A stretch of DNA of 64,000 nt from Haliscomenobacter sp. (GTDB lineage: Bacteria; Bacteroidota; Bacteroidia; Chitinophagales; Saprospiraceae): contig JADJHZ010000001.1 of assembly GCA_016707205.1 (NCBI GenBank), positions 1 through 64,000 on the forward strand. The letters are read 5' to 3'. Positions 1 through 8,370 of the stretch are shown here, piece after piece. A program made the translations under genes and the position numbers. How positions within the stretch are numbered: the stretch's first letter is position 1; each line of letters starts with the position of its first letter. The notes beneath the pieces were generated by a model. The model worked only from the letters and a program-made list of their open reading frames with translations. It made no database searches and had not been told where the DNA came from.

Positions 1-1
1 G

Positions 2-676
2 CTGAATGCGGTATCGATTCAATACCCTCCCGATAGCACCTTTCGGGTGTTTACCTGGCAGTTGTACGTCGCGGAAGACGATTACCGCTATTATGGGGCG
101 ATCCAAATGAATTCCCAGGAGTTGAAGCTTTTTCCTCTTATTGACCGGTCTTTTCAGGTAGAGGAACCGGAGCAGGCGGTGTTGAATCCGGAAAACTGGT
201 ACGGGGCCTTGTATTATGGCATTCAAAAGCTGGAGCACCCTCAGGGGCCGTATTATATGATGATGGGCTACGATGCCTTTTCTTTTTTCAAGCGCAGAAA
301 GCTCATGGAGGTGCTGCACTTTAAGGAAGGTAAGCCCGTTTTTGGCGCAGCGGTTATCCCGGATTCGTCGGCAGACGCCCCGATGAAAAAACGCCTGGTT
401 TTGGAGTATTCTGCCGAAACGACCATCCGGCTCAACTACGACGAGGCGCTTGGGGTTATCGTTTTCGACCACCTGATCCCCATATCAGGCAGGCATGGAG
501 AAGGGGAAACCCTTGTTCCGGACGGTAGCTATGAAGCCTTTCGGATAGGTAAAGGAAAACTGGAGTACATTCCCATGCTGGAATTCCAGCCTCAACTGGA
601 GGCTCCCCGCCCGTCTCCGGTTTTGGATCAGAAAGGAAAAGACATTATCGGGAGAACGAAAAAGAACGGGAATTAA
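2..676 (+). CDS. hypothetical protein, 5' end outside window
   Basis: The frame is open from base 2 without an in-frame ATG upstream of a GTG at 47, so the gene very likely starts before the window. The visible part is about 224 residues, rich in Tyr, Phe and Glu, and includes the stretches TWQLYVAEDDYRYYGA and PYYMMMGYDAFSFF. I see no signal peptide because the N-terminus is missing, and no catalytic motif. The composition and the repeated beta-strand-like aromatic segments would fit an exported or periplasmic beta-rich protein of Bacteroidota, but this is inference. It ends 9 bases from the stop codon of the convergent miaE gene. I do not recognise the family. Confidence 0.7.
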   Translation: MNAVSIQYPPDSTFRVFTWQLYVAEDDYRYYGAIQMNSQELKLFPLIDRSFQVEEPEQAVLNPENWYGALYYGIQKLEHPQGPYYMMMGYDAFSFFKRRKLMEVLHFKEGKPVFGAAVIPDSSADAPMKKRLVLEYSAETTIRLNYDEALGVIVFDHLIPISGRHGEGETLVPDGSYEAFRIGKGKLEYIPMLEFQPQLEAPRPSPVLDQKGKDIIGRTKKNGN

Positions 677-685
677 GTTGGCCCG

Positions 686-1294
686 TTAGTGCATCCGGTC
701 CCCCCGGAGCTCGAGGCCGTTCATGATCTGCGCTTCTTTTTCCAGGTATTCCTGCCACCGCTGCCGGACGCGGTTTTCGTCGAAGTACGCCCGGGCCAGG
801 TCCAGGAAAAGCCGGTAATGGCCAGCCTCTGAGATCATAAACTTGTGGTAGAACCCCTTTAAGGCTTCGTCGTTGATATAAAGGGAAAGCAACCGGAACC
901 GCTCTGCACTCCGGGCTTCGATCAATGCGCAAACCAGAAGTTTTTCCAGCAGCCGGTCCTCCCGGGTTCCGCCTTTTTGCTGAAATTCCAGGAGTTGATT
1001 GACGTACTCGTCTTTGCGCTGACGGCCCAGCGAAAGGCCCCGTTTTTCCATTTCTGCCAGCACCATCCGGAAATGGCCCCATTCCTCGGTGACAATAGGG
1101 GCCAATTCCTTGACCATCTCCGCTTTTTCCGGATATCCCTGGATCAGGCTGATACAGGACGTAGCCGCTTTTTGCTCGCAGTAGGCATGATCGGTGAGAA
1201 TTTCTTCCAGCTCTTTTTCGGCGAGGTTCACCCACCGGGGGTCGGTAGGAAGCTTCAGCCCCAGCATTTGCACGGTTTGGAATTCTTTATCCAT
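686..1294 (-). CDS. miaE: tRNA-(ms2io6A37) hydroxylase MiaE
   Basis: A 202-residue ferritin-like protein. The family hydroxylates the isopentenyl side chain of ms2i6A at position 37 of tRNA, using a diiron centre. The carboxylate and histidine ligands expected for the four-helix bundle are visible: E40, the EEWGH motif (E70/E71, H74), the EARSAERF stretch (E126, E131) and SEAGHY (E156, H159). Length is typical for MiaE. The start is the ATG at 1294, before which lies a 302-base spacer with repeats. It converges on the preceding partial gene. The gene is common in Bacteroidota and gamma-proteobacteria; its partner miaB is not in this window. Confidence 0.92.
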   Translation of the reverse strand: MDKEFQTVQMLGLKLPTDPRWVNLAEKELEEILTDHAYCEQKAATSCISLIQGYPEKAEMVKELAPIVTEEWGHFRMVLAEMEKRGLSLGRQRKDEYVNQLLEFQQKGGTREDRLLEKLLVCALIEARSAERFRLLSLYINDEALKGFYHKFMISEAGHYRLFLDLARAYFDENRVRQRWQEYLEKEAQIMNGLELRGDRMH

Positions 1295-1356
1295 AGCTTT
1301 CGTATATCAGTCAAAGACGCCCGCTAAATTAAGACAAAATACCAGCAAAATGTCCT

Positions 1357-1416
1357 GTTGTGCGTAGACTGTTGTGCGTAGACTTCCGTCTACGCATTCG
1401 TTCAATCTTCAGATTG
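1357..1416. repeat. tandem 14-mer plus REP-like hairpins
   Basis: Two exact head-to-tail copies of GTTGTGCGTAGACT occupy 1357-1370 and 1371-1384. The second copy runs into a perfect 9-bp hairpin, TGCGTAGAC / GTCTACGCA, with a TTCC loop (1375-1396). It is followed by a second palindrome, CAATCT-TC-AGATTG (1403-1416). The element lies in the spacer upstream of miaE (1295-1596). Apart from it and the 7-mer array at 1515-1542, I see nothing else in that spacer. The pattern resembles REP-type repeats; no T-run follows, so a terminator role is not obvious. Confidence 0.7.
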
Positions 1417-1514
1417 CGGGAATCTACTGCCTTTGGGCGCATTGCTGCGTTGTCTGAACTGTGATTTGGGGGGATTTAAGGATGGCCATGATGGGGGGCG
1501 CAAGGCACAAGGGG

Positions 1515-1542
1515 CCACCGTCTCCCGTCCACCGTCCACCTT
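1515..1542. repeat. degenerate 7-bp tandem repeat, about 4 units
   Basis: Four consecutive heptamers can be read: CCACCGT, CTCCCGT, CCACCGT, CCACCTT. Two are identical and the others differ by one or two bases. The array lies 55 bases upstream of the start of the DUF1905/YdeI gene. Similar 7-8 bp arrays with other sequences occur at 9412 and 63014, so this looks like a genome-wide class of short-period repeats. No function can be read from it. Confidence 0.6.
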
Positions 1543-1596
1543 GTTGTTTGCAGCCTTCATCCTGCGTATATTGCCGGTCAAATTATAGAACCACCC

Positions 1597-2100
1597 ATGT
1601 CCACCCCACTCGTCGACGCCGAATACCTCCTCCAGAAATTTCCGGGAAAAGGAGGCTGGACCTATGCCCTCATTCCCGAAATCCCTCAGGACAAAAACGC
1701 GCCTTTTGGCTGGGTGCAGGTGAAGGGGAGTATCGATGGCTTCCCATTGAATCGCTACAAACTGATGCCGATGGGTAACGGGCAGTTATTCTTGCCTGTT
1801 CGTGCGGAAATCCGGAAAAAGATCGGGAAGGGGGCAGGGGATTTCGTGCGGGTCATTCTGTACGCCGACCATTCCGGAATAGAAATACCGGAGGAGATCA
1901 TGGCATGCTTCGAGCAGGAACCTCCGGAAGTGAAGGCGTTTTTTCTAAGTTTGCGGGAAAGCGAACAAAAAGCCTATATCGATTGGATTTACGCAGCTAA
2001 AAAAGAAGAAACAAAAGCGCTGCGCATTCTGCGCATGTTGCAGCGCCTGAGCAGGGGACAACGCCTGGCCGATTCAGAAGAAGATGTGGAAAATCTTTAA
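1597..2100 (+). CDS. YdeI/OmpD-associated family protein with DUF1905-like N-terminus
   Basis: A 167-residue soluble protein. The N-terminal half (about residues 15-95) has the DUF1905 pattern: TYALIPEIP, a GWVQVKGSIDGFP segment and the LPVRAEIRKKIGK motif followed by GDFVRVILYAD. The C-terminal part (about 105-165) has the YdeI/OmpD-associated motif SEQKAYIDWIYAAKKEETKA, ending in helical repeats RILRMLQRLSRGQ. The molecular function of the family is not established. The stop codon overlaps a possible upstream extension of the next gene, but I place that gene's start at 2177. No signal peptide is visible. Confidence 0.85.
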   Translation: MSTPLVDAEYLLQKFPGKGGWTYALIPEIPQDKNAPFGWVQVKGSIDGFPLNRYKLMPMGNGQLFLPVRAEIRKKIGKGAGDFVRVILYADHSGIEIPEEIMACFEQEPPEVKAFFLSLRESEQKAYIDWIYAAKKEETKALRILRMLQRLSRGQRLADSEEDVENL

Positions 2101-2176
2101 CCTGAACTGGTTTGGGAAAACGCTTTTATTTTACCTTTCCGCAATAGTTGATAAAAAAAGCAAAATTCCCTTTGGC

Positions 2177-4306
2177 ATGATGGAACAAAACAGATGGTAT
2201 GGGGTAGCGATTGCCCTGTTCGGCTTTATGCCGCTTGCGTGGACTCAACCGCTGGTTGGGTTCAGCGCCCTGAACCAGAGCAAAGAACAGGAACTTGAAA
2301 AACAGTTTCTCCAACTCCCGAATTCCGAGACGTTCAAAAACCACCTGCGGGAACTGACCCGGGAACCGCACCTTGCCGGTTCGCCCGCCAATATCCGGGT
2401 AGCGGATTATATGGAAAAATCCATGCGTCAAGCCGGGTTTAAGGTTGAGCGCCCGCCTTACGACATCTATCTTCCTACCGGCCCGGGCGAGATCGCCCTG
2501 GAACTCGTCACCCCAGTCCGGATGCCACTGAATTTCAAAGAATTTGTTCTGGAGGAAGATCCGTTCTCCAAAGACCCGAATACCCAGCCGGGGTGGAATT
2601 CGTATTCCGGCAACGGCGATGCTACCGCTGAAGTGGTATACGCGAATTACGGAACCAAAGAAGATTTCGAACAGCTCGCTAAACTGGGGATCTCCGTGAA
2701 AGGGAAGATCGTCATTGCCCGATATGGAGGTAATTTCAGAGGATATAAAGCAAAATACGCTCAGGCAGCTGGCGCAGCCGGCCTGATCATTTACACCGAT
2801 CCGGAAGATTCGGGGTATATGAAGGGTCTGGTATACCCCGAAGGAAAAATGTTCAGCGAAAGCACGATCCAGCGTGGATCTATCCTGACGCTCGATTATA
2901 CCGGCGATCCACTCACGCCTTTTGAGCCCGCCCTTCCTTTGGATGGGCCGCAAAAGGTAGCCCGGCTCAAGCCGGAGGACGTAAAGGGATTCCATTCGAT
3001 TCCGGTTACCCCCATTGGCTATGGCGCGGCGAAGGAAATCCTTGGCCGGATGACCGGCAAGCCGGTTCCGGAATCCTGGCAGGGAGGCCTGCCGTTTACG
3101 TATCGCCTGGATGGGGGGGCCAAACTGACGGTTCGCCTTAAAGTGAACCAGCCCAAAGGTATGGTTCGCATCGAAAATGTGATTGGTACGCTTGAAGGAA
3201 GCGAATTTCCGGACGAATGGATTATCCTGGGCAGTCATTACGATGCCTGGGAGTTTGGCGCCACCGACCCCAACAGCGGCACCGCGATGCTACTCACCCT
3301 GGCGGACGCTCTTGGCGACATGGCCCGGCAGGGCATCCGCCCTAAACGAAGCATCCTGATTGCCCATTGGGATGCCGAAGAACACGGCATCCTGGGGTCG
3401 ACCGAATGGGTGGAGCAATTCCGCGACGAGCTCAATCGAAAAGGGATTGCCTACTTCAATGCAGATGGCGCTTGCTCGGGCCTGAGCTTTGGCGGTTCTG
3501 CCGCGCCTTCCCTGAAGTCGCTGCTTCTGGAAGCAACTAAAGCGGTGCCTTACCCTAAATCTCAGATGACGGTTTACGATCATTGGGTGGAGAAAGCCCC
3601 CAATAAGCTGGACGGCCCTGGCATTGGTAGCTTGGGCGGCGGTTCGGACCACCTGGGCTTTTACGCGCACATTGGTATCCCTTCTCTCAGCGCAGGCATG
3701 GGGGGCCCAACCATGTACCATTCCGCATATGACAACTTCAATTGGTATGCGACGGTGGGCGAACCGGATTTTGTGTCCGGTCCGACGGTCGCCAAAGTGA
3801 TGGGCATCATGGCCCTTCGCATGGCGAATGCGGATGTGATCCCCTTCGATCTTTCCCGGTATGGCAAAGACCTGAAACTCCACCTGGGAACAGCCGAAAA
3901 GGCAATTAAAGCCTATGCGCCCGATTACAGCGCCCAGAAAATGATGGAAAAAGCGGAGGCCTTGCGTCAGCGTGCTGAAGCCTTTCACACGCTCTTGAGC
4001 CAAAAGATCAACAGCAAAGGGTTGAAGAAAGCAGACTTAATGATCGTAAATCAAACGCTGCTTTCGATGGAGCGCGCGTTTATCGACGAAAAGGGAATGG
4101 CTTATGGCGCCTGGTACCGGTCGTTGTACGCCTCCTCCGATCCGTATAGCGGGTATGCTTCCTGGATGCTACCGGGGTTGCAGTACGAGGCGTCTTTGAA
4201 ATCCACCGCCAGCCTCCCGGACCTGGAAGCCCGGTATTTGGCGGCATTTCAGCGCCTGGAGGACAAGATGAACTTGTTGAATAAGCTGCTGAGTTTGGTC
4301 CGGTAA
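2177..4306 (+). CDS. M28 family metallopeptidase, glutamate carboxypeptidase II-like
   Basis: An exported protein of about 709 residues when started at the ATG at 2177 (a second ATG follows directly), which gives a clean signal peptide (MEQNRWYGVAIALFGFMPLAW). The frame is open back to 2084, but that start would place a long extension before the signal. Domain order matches human GCPII/PSMA: PA-like insert (TAEVVYANYGTKEDFEQL), M28 catalytic core, and transferrin-receptor-like dimerisation helix bundle at the C-terminus. The zinc ligands and catalytic acid are present: GSHYDAWEFGATD (His, Asp), DAEEHGILGSTEW (Glu-Glu), NADGACSG (Asp) and YHSAYDN (His). It probably trims C-terminal residues from peptides in the periplasm. 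It converges on the acyltransferase gene with a 16-base gap. Confidence 0.92.
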   Translation: MMEQNRWYGVAIALFGFMPLAWTQPLVGFSALNQSKEQELEKQFLQLPNSETFKNHLRELTREPHLAGSPANIRVADYMEKSMRQAGFKVERPPYDIYLPTGPGEIALELVTPVRMPLNFKEFVLEEDPFSKDPNTQPGWNSYSGNGDATAEVVYANYGTKEDFEQLAKLGISVKGKIVIARYGGNFRGYKAKYAQAAGAAGLIIYTDPEDSGYMKGLVYPEGKMFSESTIQRGSILTLDYTGDPLTPFEPALPLDGPQKVARLKPEDVKGFHSIPVTPIGYGAAKEILGRMTGKPVPESWQGGLPFTYRLDGGAKLTVRLKVNQPKGMVRIENVIGTLEGSEFPDEWIILGSHYDAWEFGATDPNSGTAMLLTLADALGDMARQGIRPKRSILIAHWDAEEHGILGSTEWVEQFRDELNRKGIAYFNADGACSGLSFGGSAAPSLKSLLLEATKAVPYPKSQMTVYDHWVEKAPNKLDGPGIGSLGGGSDHLGFYAHIGIPSLSAGMGGPTMYHSAYDNFNWYATVGEPDFVSGPTVAKVMGIMALRMANADVIPFDLSRYGKDLKLHLGTAEKAIKAYAPDYSAQKMMEKAEALRQRAEAFHTLLSQKINSKGLKKADLMIVNQTLLSMERAFIDEKGMAYGAWYRSLYASSDPYSGYASWMLPGLQYEASLKSTASLPDLEARYLAAFQRLEDKMNLLNKLLSLVR

Positions 4307-4322
4307 ACGGGATCGTTAGCTT

Positions 4323-5147
4323 TTAAAACCGGCAGGCTTCGACCTTTTCTCGCAAATAGGCCATCATCGCCGTGCGCTCCTGATAGGGTTCCATCTCGGA
4401 GTAGGGGATAGGGTCTCCCACCTTAAACCGGATGGTTTTTCCAATCTTGTTTTTGGTTTCGTACAGGAGCATACCCAGCCGCATCGGCATGCTGAACTGG
4501 CTGACGATGTGGAACAAGCGGCTGTTTTGCCCATGAAAATAAATGGGTACGACGGTCGCCTGGCTCATTTGAATGAGTTTGAATCCAAACCGCTTCCAGG
4601 GAAGGTCAACAGCAGGCCCCCAAAAGCTTTTCGCGGTAGCCACTGCACCGGAAGGAAAGATGCCCAGGGTTTTGCCTGCTTGCATCCGGCGCATGGCTTC
4701 CTGACCGGTTTCCAGGTTAGTTTTAGCCGCTTCTGGGGTGGTGCGAAAATCGATGGGCAACACGTGGCCGCCCAATCTGGGGTCGCGGGTGAGCATTTCG
4801 TTGGCGAGCAGGAAGTAGTCATCCCGCTTTCTGGAAACCAGATAGGCAAGGATCAGGCCATCTACCACGCCAAACGGATGGTTGCCGAGGAAGACCAAAG
4901 GCCCGGTTGTGGGGATTTTTTCCAACGCCTCCTCGTTGAAATCGAGCGTCAATTCCAGCTTTTCGATAGCCAGGGCCCATAGGTCCTGCAAAGGGATATC
5001 CAGAAACCGGACTTCGTTGTACAGGCGCTCGATCAGGCTGCGCCCGCTGGCGTATTCAATGCCTTCAATGATCAGGCGTTTCCAGAGCGGATCGCCTTCG
5101 TCGGCATAGGTGAGTTTGGTCCAGGTAGTCGTGTTTTCGGTGGTCAT
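4323..5147 (-). CDS. lysophospholipid acyltransferase family (PlsC domain)
   Basis: A 274-residue protein with the PlsC acyltransferase signature: block I GNHPFGVVDG (NHx4D, H90 and D96), and block III IFPSGAVATAK at about 163-173. The proline-containing fourth block is around VVPIYFHGQNS. It should transfer an acyl group to a lysolipid; in Bacteroidota such proteins also serve in glycine- or ornithine-lipid synthesis, so the substrate is open. No long hydrophobic segment is seen, so peripheral membrane binding is likely. It is divergent from the BCCT transporter; a perfect 14-bp inverted repeat lies between them. Confidence 0.82.
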   Translation of the reverse strand: MTTENTTTWTKLTYADEGDPLWKRLIIEGIEYASGRSLIERLYNEVRFLDIPLQDLWALAIEKLELTLDFNEEALEKIPTTGPLVFLGNHPFGVVDGLILAYLVSRKRDDYFLLANEMLTRDPRLGGHVLPIDFRTTPEAAKTNLETGQEAMRRMQAGKTLGIFPSGAVATAKSFWGPAVDLPWKRFGFKLIQMSQATVVPIYFHGQNSRLFHIVSQFSMPMRLGMLLYETKNKIGKTIRFKVGDPIPYSEMEPYQERTAMMAYLREKVEACRF

Positions 5148-5195
5148 TCAGGGTGTTTTAGATCATCTGGCGCATACCAGTTCAAATACCGGGCC

Positions 5196-5231
5196 GAAGA
5201 TCGCATTTTTGTCCTTCAAAATGCGATCTTC
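5196..5231. repeat. perfect 14-bp inverted repeat in divergent spacer
   Basis: Left arm GAAGATCGCATTTT (5196-5209), 8-base loop, right arm AAAATGCGATCTTC (5218-5231). The arms match exactly. It sits 27 bases before the BCCT start and 48 bases before the acyltransferase start. It could be a stem-loop in the transporter leader, an operator for a dimeric regulator, or a member of the REP-like hairpin class seen at 1357 and 9445. No U-tract follows on either strand. Confidence 0.65.
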
Positions 5232-5258
5232 ACCCGGATTACAAGAAAACGACCGTCG

Positions 5259-6779
5259 ATGCGCCAATTAAAGCCTTTTGTGTTTTTCGTTCCTTTTGTT
5301 CTGCTCTTGCTTTCCATGGCGTATAGTTTGCTGGATGCCAATGGATTTTTGGTATCGGTCAAAGAAATGAACGACTGGATTCTCCGGTATTTTGGCTGGC
5401 TATTTTCGGCGGGCACCTTGCTGTTTGTTGTGTTGTGCATTTGGGTATATTTTTCTCCCCTGGCCAGGGTGCGTATCGGAGGAAAAGAGGCCAAGCCCCT
5501 TCTTACGCGCTGGCAATGGTTTAGCATCATCCTCTGCACGACCATTGCTATTGGCATCCTATTCTGGGGTACGGCGGAGCCGCTATACCACCTGCATGCG
5601 CCGCCTGCGGGGGCGGGCGTTGATGCAGATACCGCCGGAGCGGCGCGTTTCGCCATGTCCACGATGTTTATGCACTGGACGTTCACCCCTTACAGCATTT
5701 ACACAGTAGCGGGGCTAATGTTCGCGCTGGGGTATTATAACTACAAGCAGTCGTTCAGCTTAAGCGCCATGCTCTTTCCGGTATTGGGTCGAAAAACAGC
5801 TCGATGGGGTAATTTGATCGACGCGGTAAGTCTGTATAGCCTGGTGGCCGGGATGGCAGCATCTCTTGGCGCGGGCACCCTGACGATTTCGGAAGGTTTG
5901 GAGCGCTATCTGGGCATTCCAGACACTCCGATGCTGCTAATGGCTACTACATTCTCCATTGTGCTGGTATTTGTCGTTTCGGCGATTACCGGGCTAACCA
6001 ATGGCATCAAATCCCTTTCGAACATCAATACCTATGCCTTTATGGGGATTGCCTTGTTTGCGCTGGTTTTTGGGCCGACCCGGTTTTTGTTTACCATGGG
6101 GGCAGAAGGGTTGGTTGATTACGTGCGTACGTTCCTCCCGCGAAGCCTGGGACTAGACGTGGAAAAATCCTGGGCCGATAGCTGGACGGTCTTTTACTGG
6201 GCCAATTGGCTGGCCTGGGCGCCGGTCTCGGCCGCTTTTTTGGGCCGGATCGCAGTGGGGTATACCGTGCGGGATTTCATCCATTATACCCTACTTCTGC
6301 CAAGTATTTTCGGCATTCTATGGATGGGTATTTTCAGCGGCAATGCCTTGTATATCGACTTTTTTTCCTCCTCCGCCGACCTTTATGGCGCCTTGCAAAC
6401 CGAAGGGCCGGAGAATGTGGTGTATGCGGTTCTCGACCAGTTGCCTTTGCCTCAATTGTTGGGGATTACTTTTTTCCTAACGGCTTTCCTGTCTTACGTG
6501 TCCGGCGCAGACGCCAATACCTCGGCCATGGGCGGGTTGTGTTCTACCGGTATTTCCCCCGAAAGCCCGGAGCCGCCCGCCTGGATCAAAATTGCCTGGG
6601 GCGGGATCATCGGGATAACTGCTTGGGTTATGGTGGCCTATGCCGGCATCGACGGGATCAAGATGGCCTCCAATCTGGGAGGGTATCCGGCCCTTTTCCT
6701 GATCCTGCTGGTTTCTGCCGGGTTGATCAAAATTCTGCTGACGATCCGAAAACACCCATTAGATGGGATCGCGGGGTGA
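5259..6779 (+). CDS. BCCT family betaine/carnitine/choline transporter
   Basis: A 506-residue integral membrane protein with about 12 hydrophobic segments. The diagnostic BCCT stretch with the substrate-box tryptophans is present (WTVFYWANWLAWAP, followed by GRIAVGYTVRDF), as is the GMAASLGAGTLTISEGL segment and the early GILFWGTAEPLYH motif. The family imports quaternary ammonium compounds with sodium or protons and serves osmoprotection. The start at 5259 places the first transmembrane helix about ten residues in. It stands alone on its strand; the inverted repeat upstream may bear on its regulation. The exact substrate cannot be decided from sequence. Confidence 0.93.
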   Translation: MRQLKPFVFFVPFVLLLLSMAYSLLDANGFLVSVKEMNDWILRYFGWLFSAGTLLFVVLCIWVYFSPLARVRIGGKEAKPLLTRWQWFSIILCTTIAIGILFWGTAEPLYHLHAPPAGAGVDADTAGAARFAMSTMFMHWTFTPYSIYTVAGLMFALGYYNYKQSFSLSAMLFPVLGRKTARWGNLIDAVSLYSLVAGMAASLGAGTLTISEGLERYLGIPDTPMLLMATTFSIVLVFVVSAITGLTNGIKSLSNINTYAFMGIALFALVFGPTRFLFTMGAEGLVDYVRTFLPRSLGLDVEKSWADSWTVFYWANWLAWAPVSAAFLGRIAVGYTVRDFIHYTLLLPSIFGILWMGIFSGNALYIDFFSSSADLYGALQTEGPENVVYAVLDQLPLPQLLGITFFLTAFLSYVSGADANTSAMGGLCSTGISPESPEPPAWIKIAWGGIIGITAWVMVAYAGIDGIKMASNLGGYPALFLILLVSAGLIKILLTIRKHPLDGIAG

Positions 6780-6868
6780 TTTTGGGCGTTTTATAAAGTG
6801 TCGCGGGGTTGATTTTGTGCCTAAAAAGGCGTAAATTATAGACGTAAATAGTCAAAAAAATCAATGCC

Positions 6869-7252
6869 ATGTTCACCGATGAACGCCAAATCCTGATTTA
6901 TTATAACCCCGATCTGCTGGCCCACCGGCAGACGGTGGCTCATGCACAAAGCATGGCTGCTCATGTAGAAGCGTATGCGTTTGAGGAGGCGCACCTCAAC
7001 CAAACGCGCTGGGAAGAGATTTTGGAGCTGCTGGATGTAGTTGATCCCAGAATGATCCTCAACGAAGCGGATCCATATTTTCAGGCGGAGCTCAAAGACC
7101 ATGATTTCGACCGCTTGTCCTGGCTCAAAATCCTTAGTCACCGCCCGAACCTGGTCAAGTCGCCCATAGCCATTCGGGGGGACCATGCTATCCTCTGCTG
7201 CTTGCCAAAGGAAGTCGGTAAACTGATGCCTAAAAAGGTCGATGCCTTGTAG
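6869..7252 (+). CDS. ArsC/Spx-fold protein lacking the catalytic cysteine
   Basis: A 127-residue protein with the thioredoxin-like fold pattern of the ArsC/Spx family: N-terminal beta strand ILIYYNPD, a central helix-rich insert (EEILELLDVVDPRMIL), then the family motif LSHRPNLVKSPIAIRGDHAILC. At the place where arsenate reductases carry their active-site Cys (after the YNP turn) there is a Leu, so arsenate reduction by the usual chemistry is unlikely. The only cysteines are a CC pair near the C-terminus. The role is unknown; regulatory or redox-partner binding is a guess. It is preceded by an AT-rich 89-base spacer. Confidence 0.75.
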   Translation: MFTDERQILIYYNPDLLAHRQTVAHAQSMAAHVEAYAFEEAHLNQTRWEEILELLDVVDPRMILNEADPYFQAELKDHDFDRLSWLKILSHRPNLVKSPIAIRGDHAILCCLPKEVGKLMPKKVDAL

Positions 7253-7500
7253 CGCCTGTGGAGGGGAGGTTTTATTTTTGGAAAGAAAAAGCGAATTTTT
7301 GCTTTATTGCCCGCCCATTCGGGATTTTCCAGAAACAAACCGTTGCATGTATGCGCATTACTTGCGGCTGCCGGAGTTTGTGCTACCGACGGCAAGAAGG
7401 TGATTCTCTTCCAAAAAATGGCTTGGGTTGAATCAATACAGGAGGCTGGAAAGGTTTGGGAAACGTCCAAACTTCCCCAGCGTCCTCTATAGATTGCACG

Positions 7501-8361
7501 TCAGACGATACTGGCAATGAGAAACCAAAGTAAGGTCGAGCCCAGGAGCATTATTGCCGCAAGGAGGAAGGCCTTTTTCTTTTTTTCCTCCGGCAGAACG
7601 GCGCGCAGCAATATTCCCGTCAAATAGACAATAGCCCCTGCGCCCAGAATGCCAACAATCACCGCCGCCGCTCCGGCGCCTGAACATGCCAGATTGCAGG
7701 ATAAAGCGGTAACCAGGAGAGAAAGCCCCCCGGATAACAAGAAGATCAACCCATACCACAATCCACGGGCTTTCCCTCCTGCCTTTTGGTTTTGGAAAAA
7801 ATGCGCCTTTATTGCGCTTCGAATGGATTTCTTCCAACTGGCCTTTTTATTGCTATGCGCTTCCGGCGAGAGGACATTTTTAGTAGAGGCATTGCTCTGG
7901 CTTTGTTTAAGAGCAGCAGGCACTACCTGGTATTTTGATGGAGCGGCTGTTTGAACCGCCTGGGTAATACTGTAGTTGAAAACCGAAGTTGCAAGTAAAA
8001 AGCCGGCAAGCAGAATGGCCAGATCGTTACGGAAACGGAACTTCAGGAATAGCTCTTTTCCAGAGTTTTCACGGCGGGGGTAAGTTAGCACACCCCCAAA
8101 AAGCACAATGGAAGGGGCCAGTAATCCAATCAAGCCCGTTTGAACCCCATCGCGGTAAAGCAAGAGTCCCAAATTAAGAGCAAGTATTGCTAACGCAATG
8201 TGACTGCATGCAATAGTTAGTTGCGCTGCACCCGGATGAGCCTTGGCCCAAAGACGAATGGCGTGCATATGCGATGATTTTAGGTGAATAATGGAGTAAA
8301 CTAATGAAATTATAGCGCAAATAACTGTATTCGCAGTATTTTTCCTGCCCATTCCTAGCAA
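7501..8361 (-). CDS. hypothetical multi-pass membrane protein
   Basis: A 286-residue protein. Hydrophobic segments lie at about 13-27, 48-68, 73-92 and 110-130, and a further group in the last 90 residues (LIFLLSGGLSLLVTALS, AVIVGILGAGAIVYLTGILL, AAIMLLGSTLLWFLIA). Between them is a Ser/Lys/Gln-rich soluble stretch of about 75 residues. A later in-frame ATG (MHAIRLW) would remove the first segment. I do not recognise a family. It is divergent from the DUF1611 gene with only 9 bases between starts, so the two share a promoter region. The C-terminal pattern (paired helices, then EEKKKK) recalls small Bacteroidota membrane proteins of unknown role. Confidence 0.7.
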   Translation of the reverse strand: MLGMGRKNTANTVICAIISLVYSIIHLKSSHMHAIRLWAKAHPGAAQLTIACSHIALAILALNLGLLLYRDGVQTGLIGLLAPSIVLFGGVLTYPRRENSGKELFLKFRFRNDLAILLAGFLLATSVFNYSITQAVQTAAPSKYQVVPAALKQSQSNASTKNVLSPEAHSNKKASWKKSIRSAIKAHFFQNQKAGGKARGLWYGLIFLLSGGLSLLVTALSCNLACSGAGAAAVIVGILGAGAIVYLTGILLRAVLPEEKKKKAFLLAAIMLLGSTLLWFLIASIV

Positions 8362-8370
8362 TCCTGTGTC

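Noticed and set aside
2126..3238. Long minus-strand open frame (370 codons) inside the M28 peptidase gene
   Set aside because: It lies antisense to a gene with clear catalytic motifs, shows no protein-like domain pattern, and is explained by codon bias of the real gene.
7307..7492. 61-codon plus-strand frame between the ArsC-fold and membrane protein genes
   Set aside because: No promoter box, no recognisable sequence, and it ends at the next gene; the 248-base spacer looks empty.
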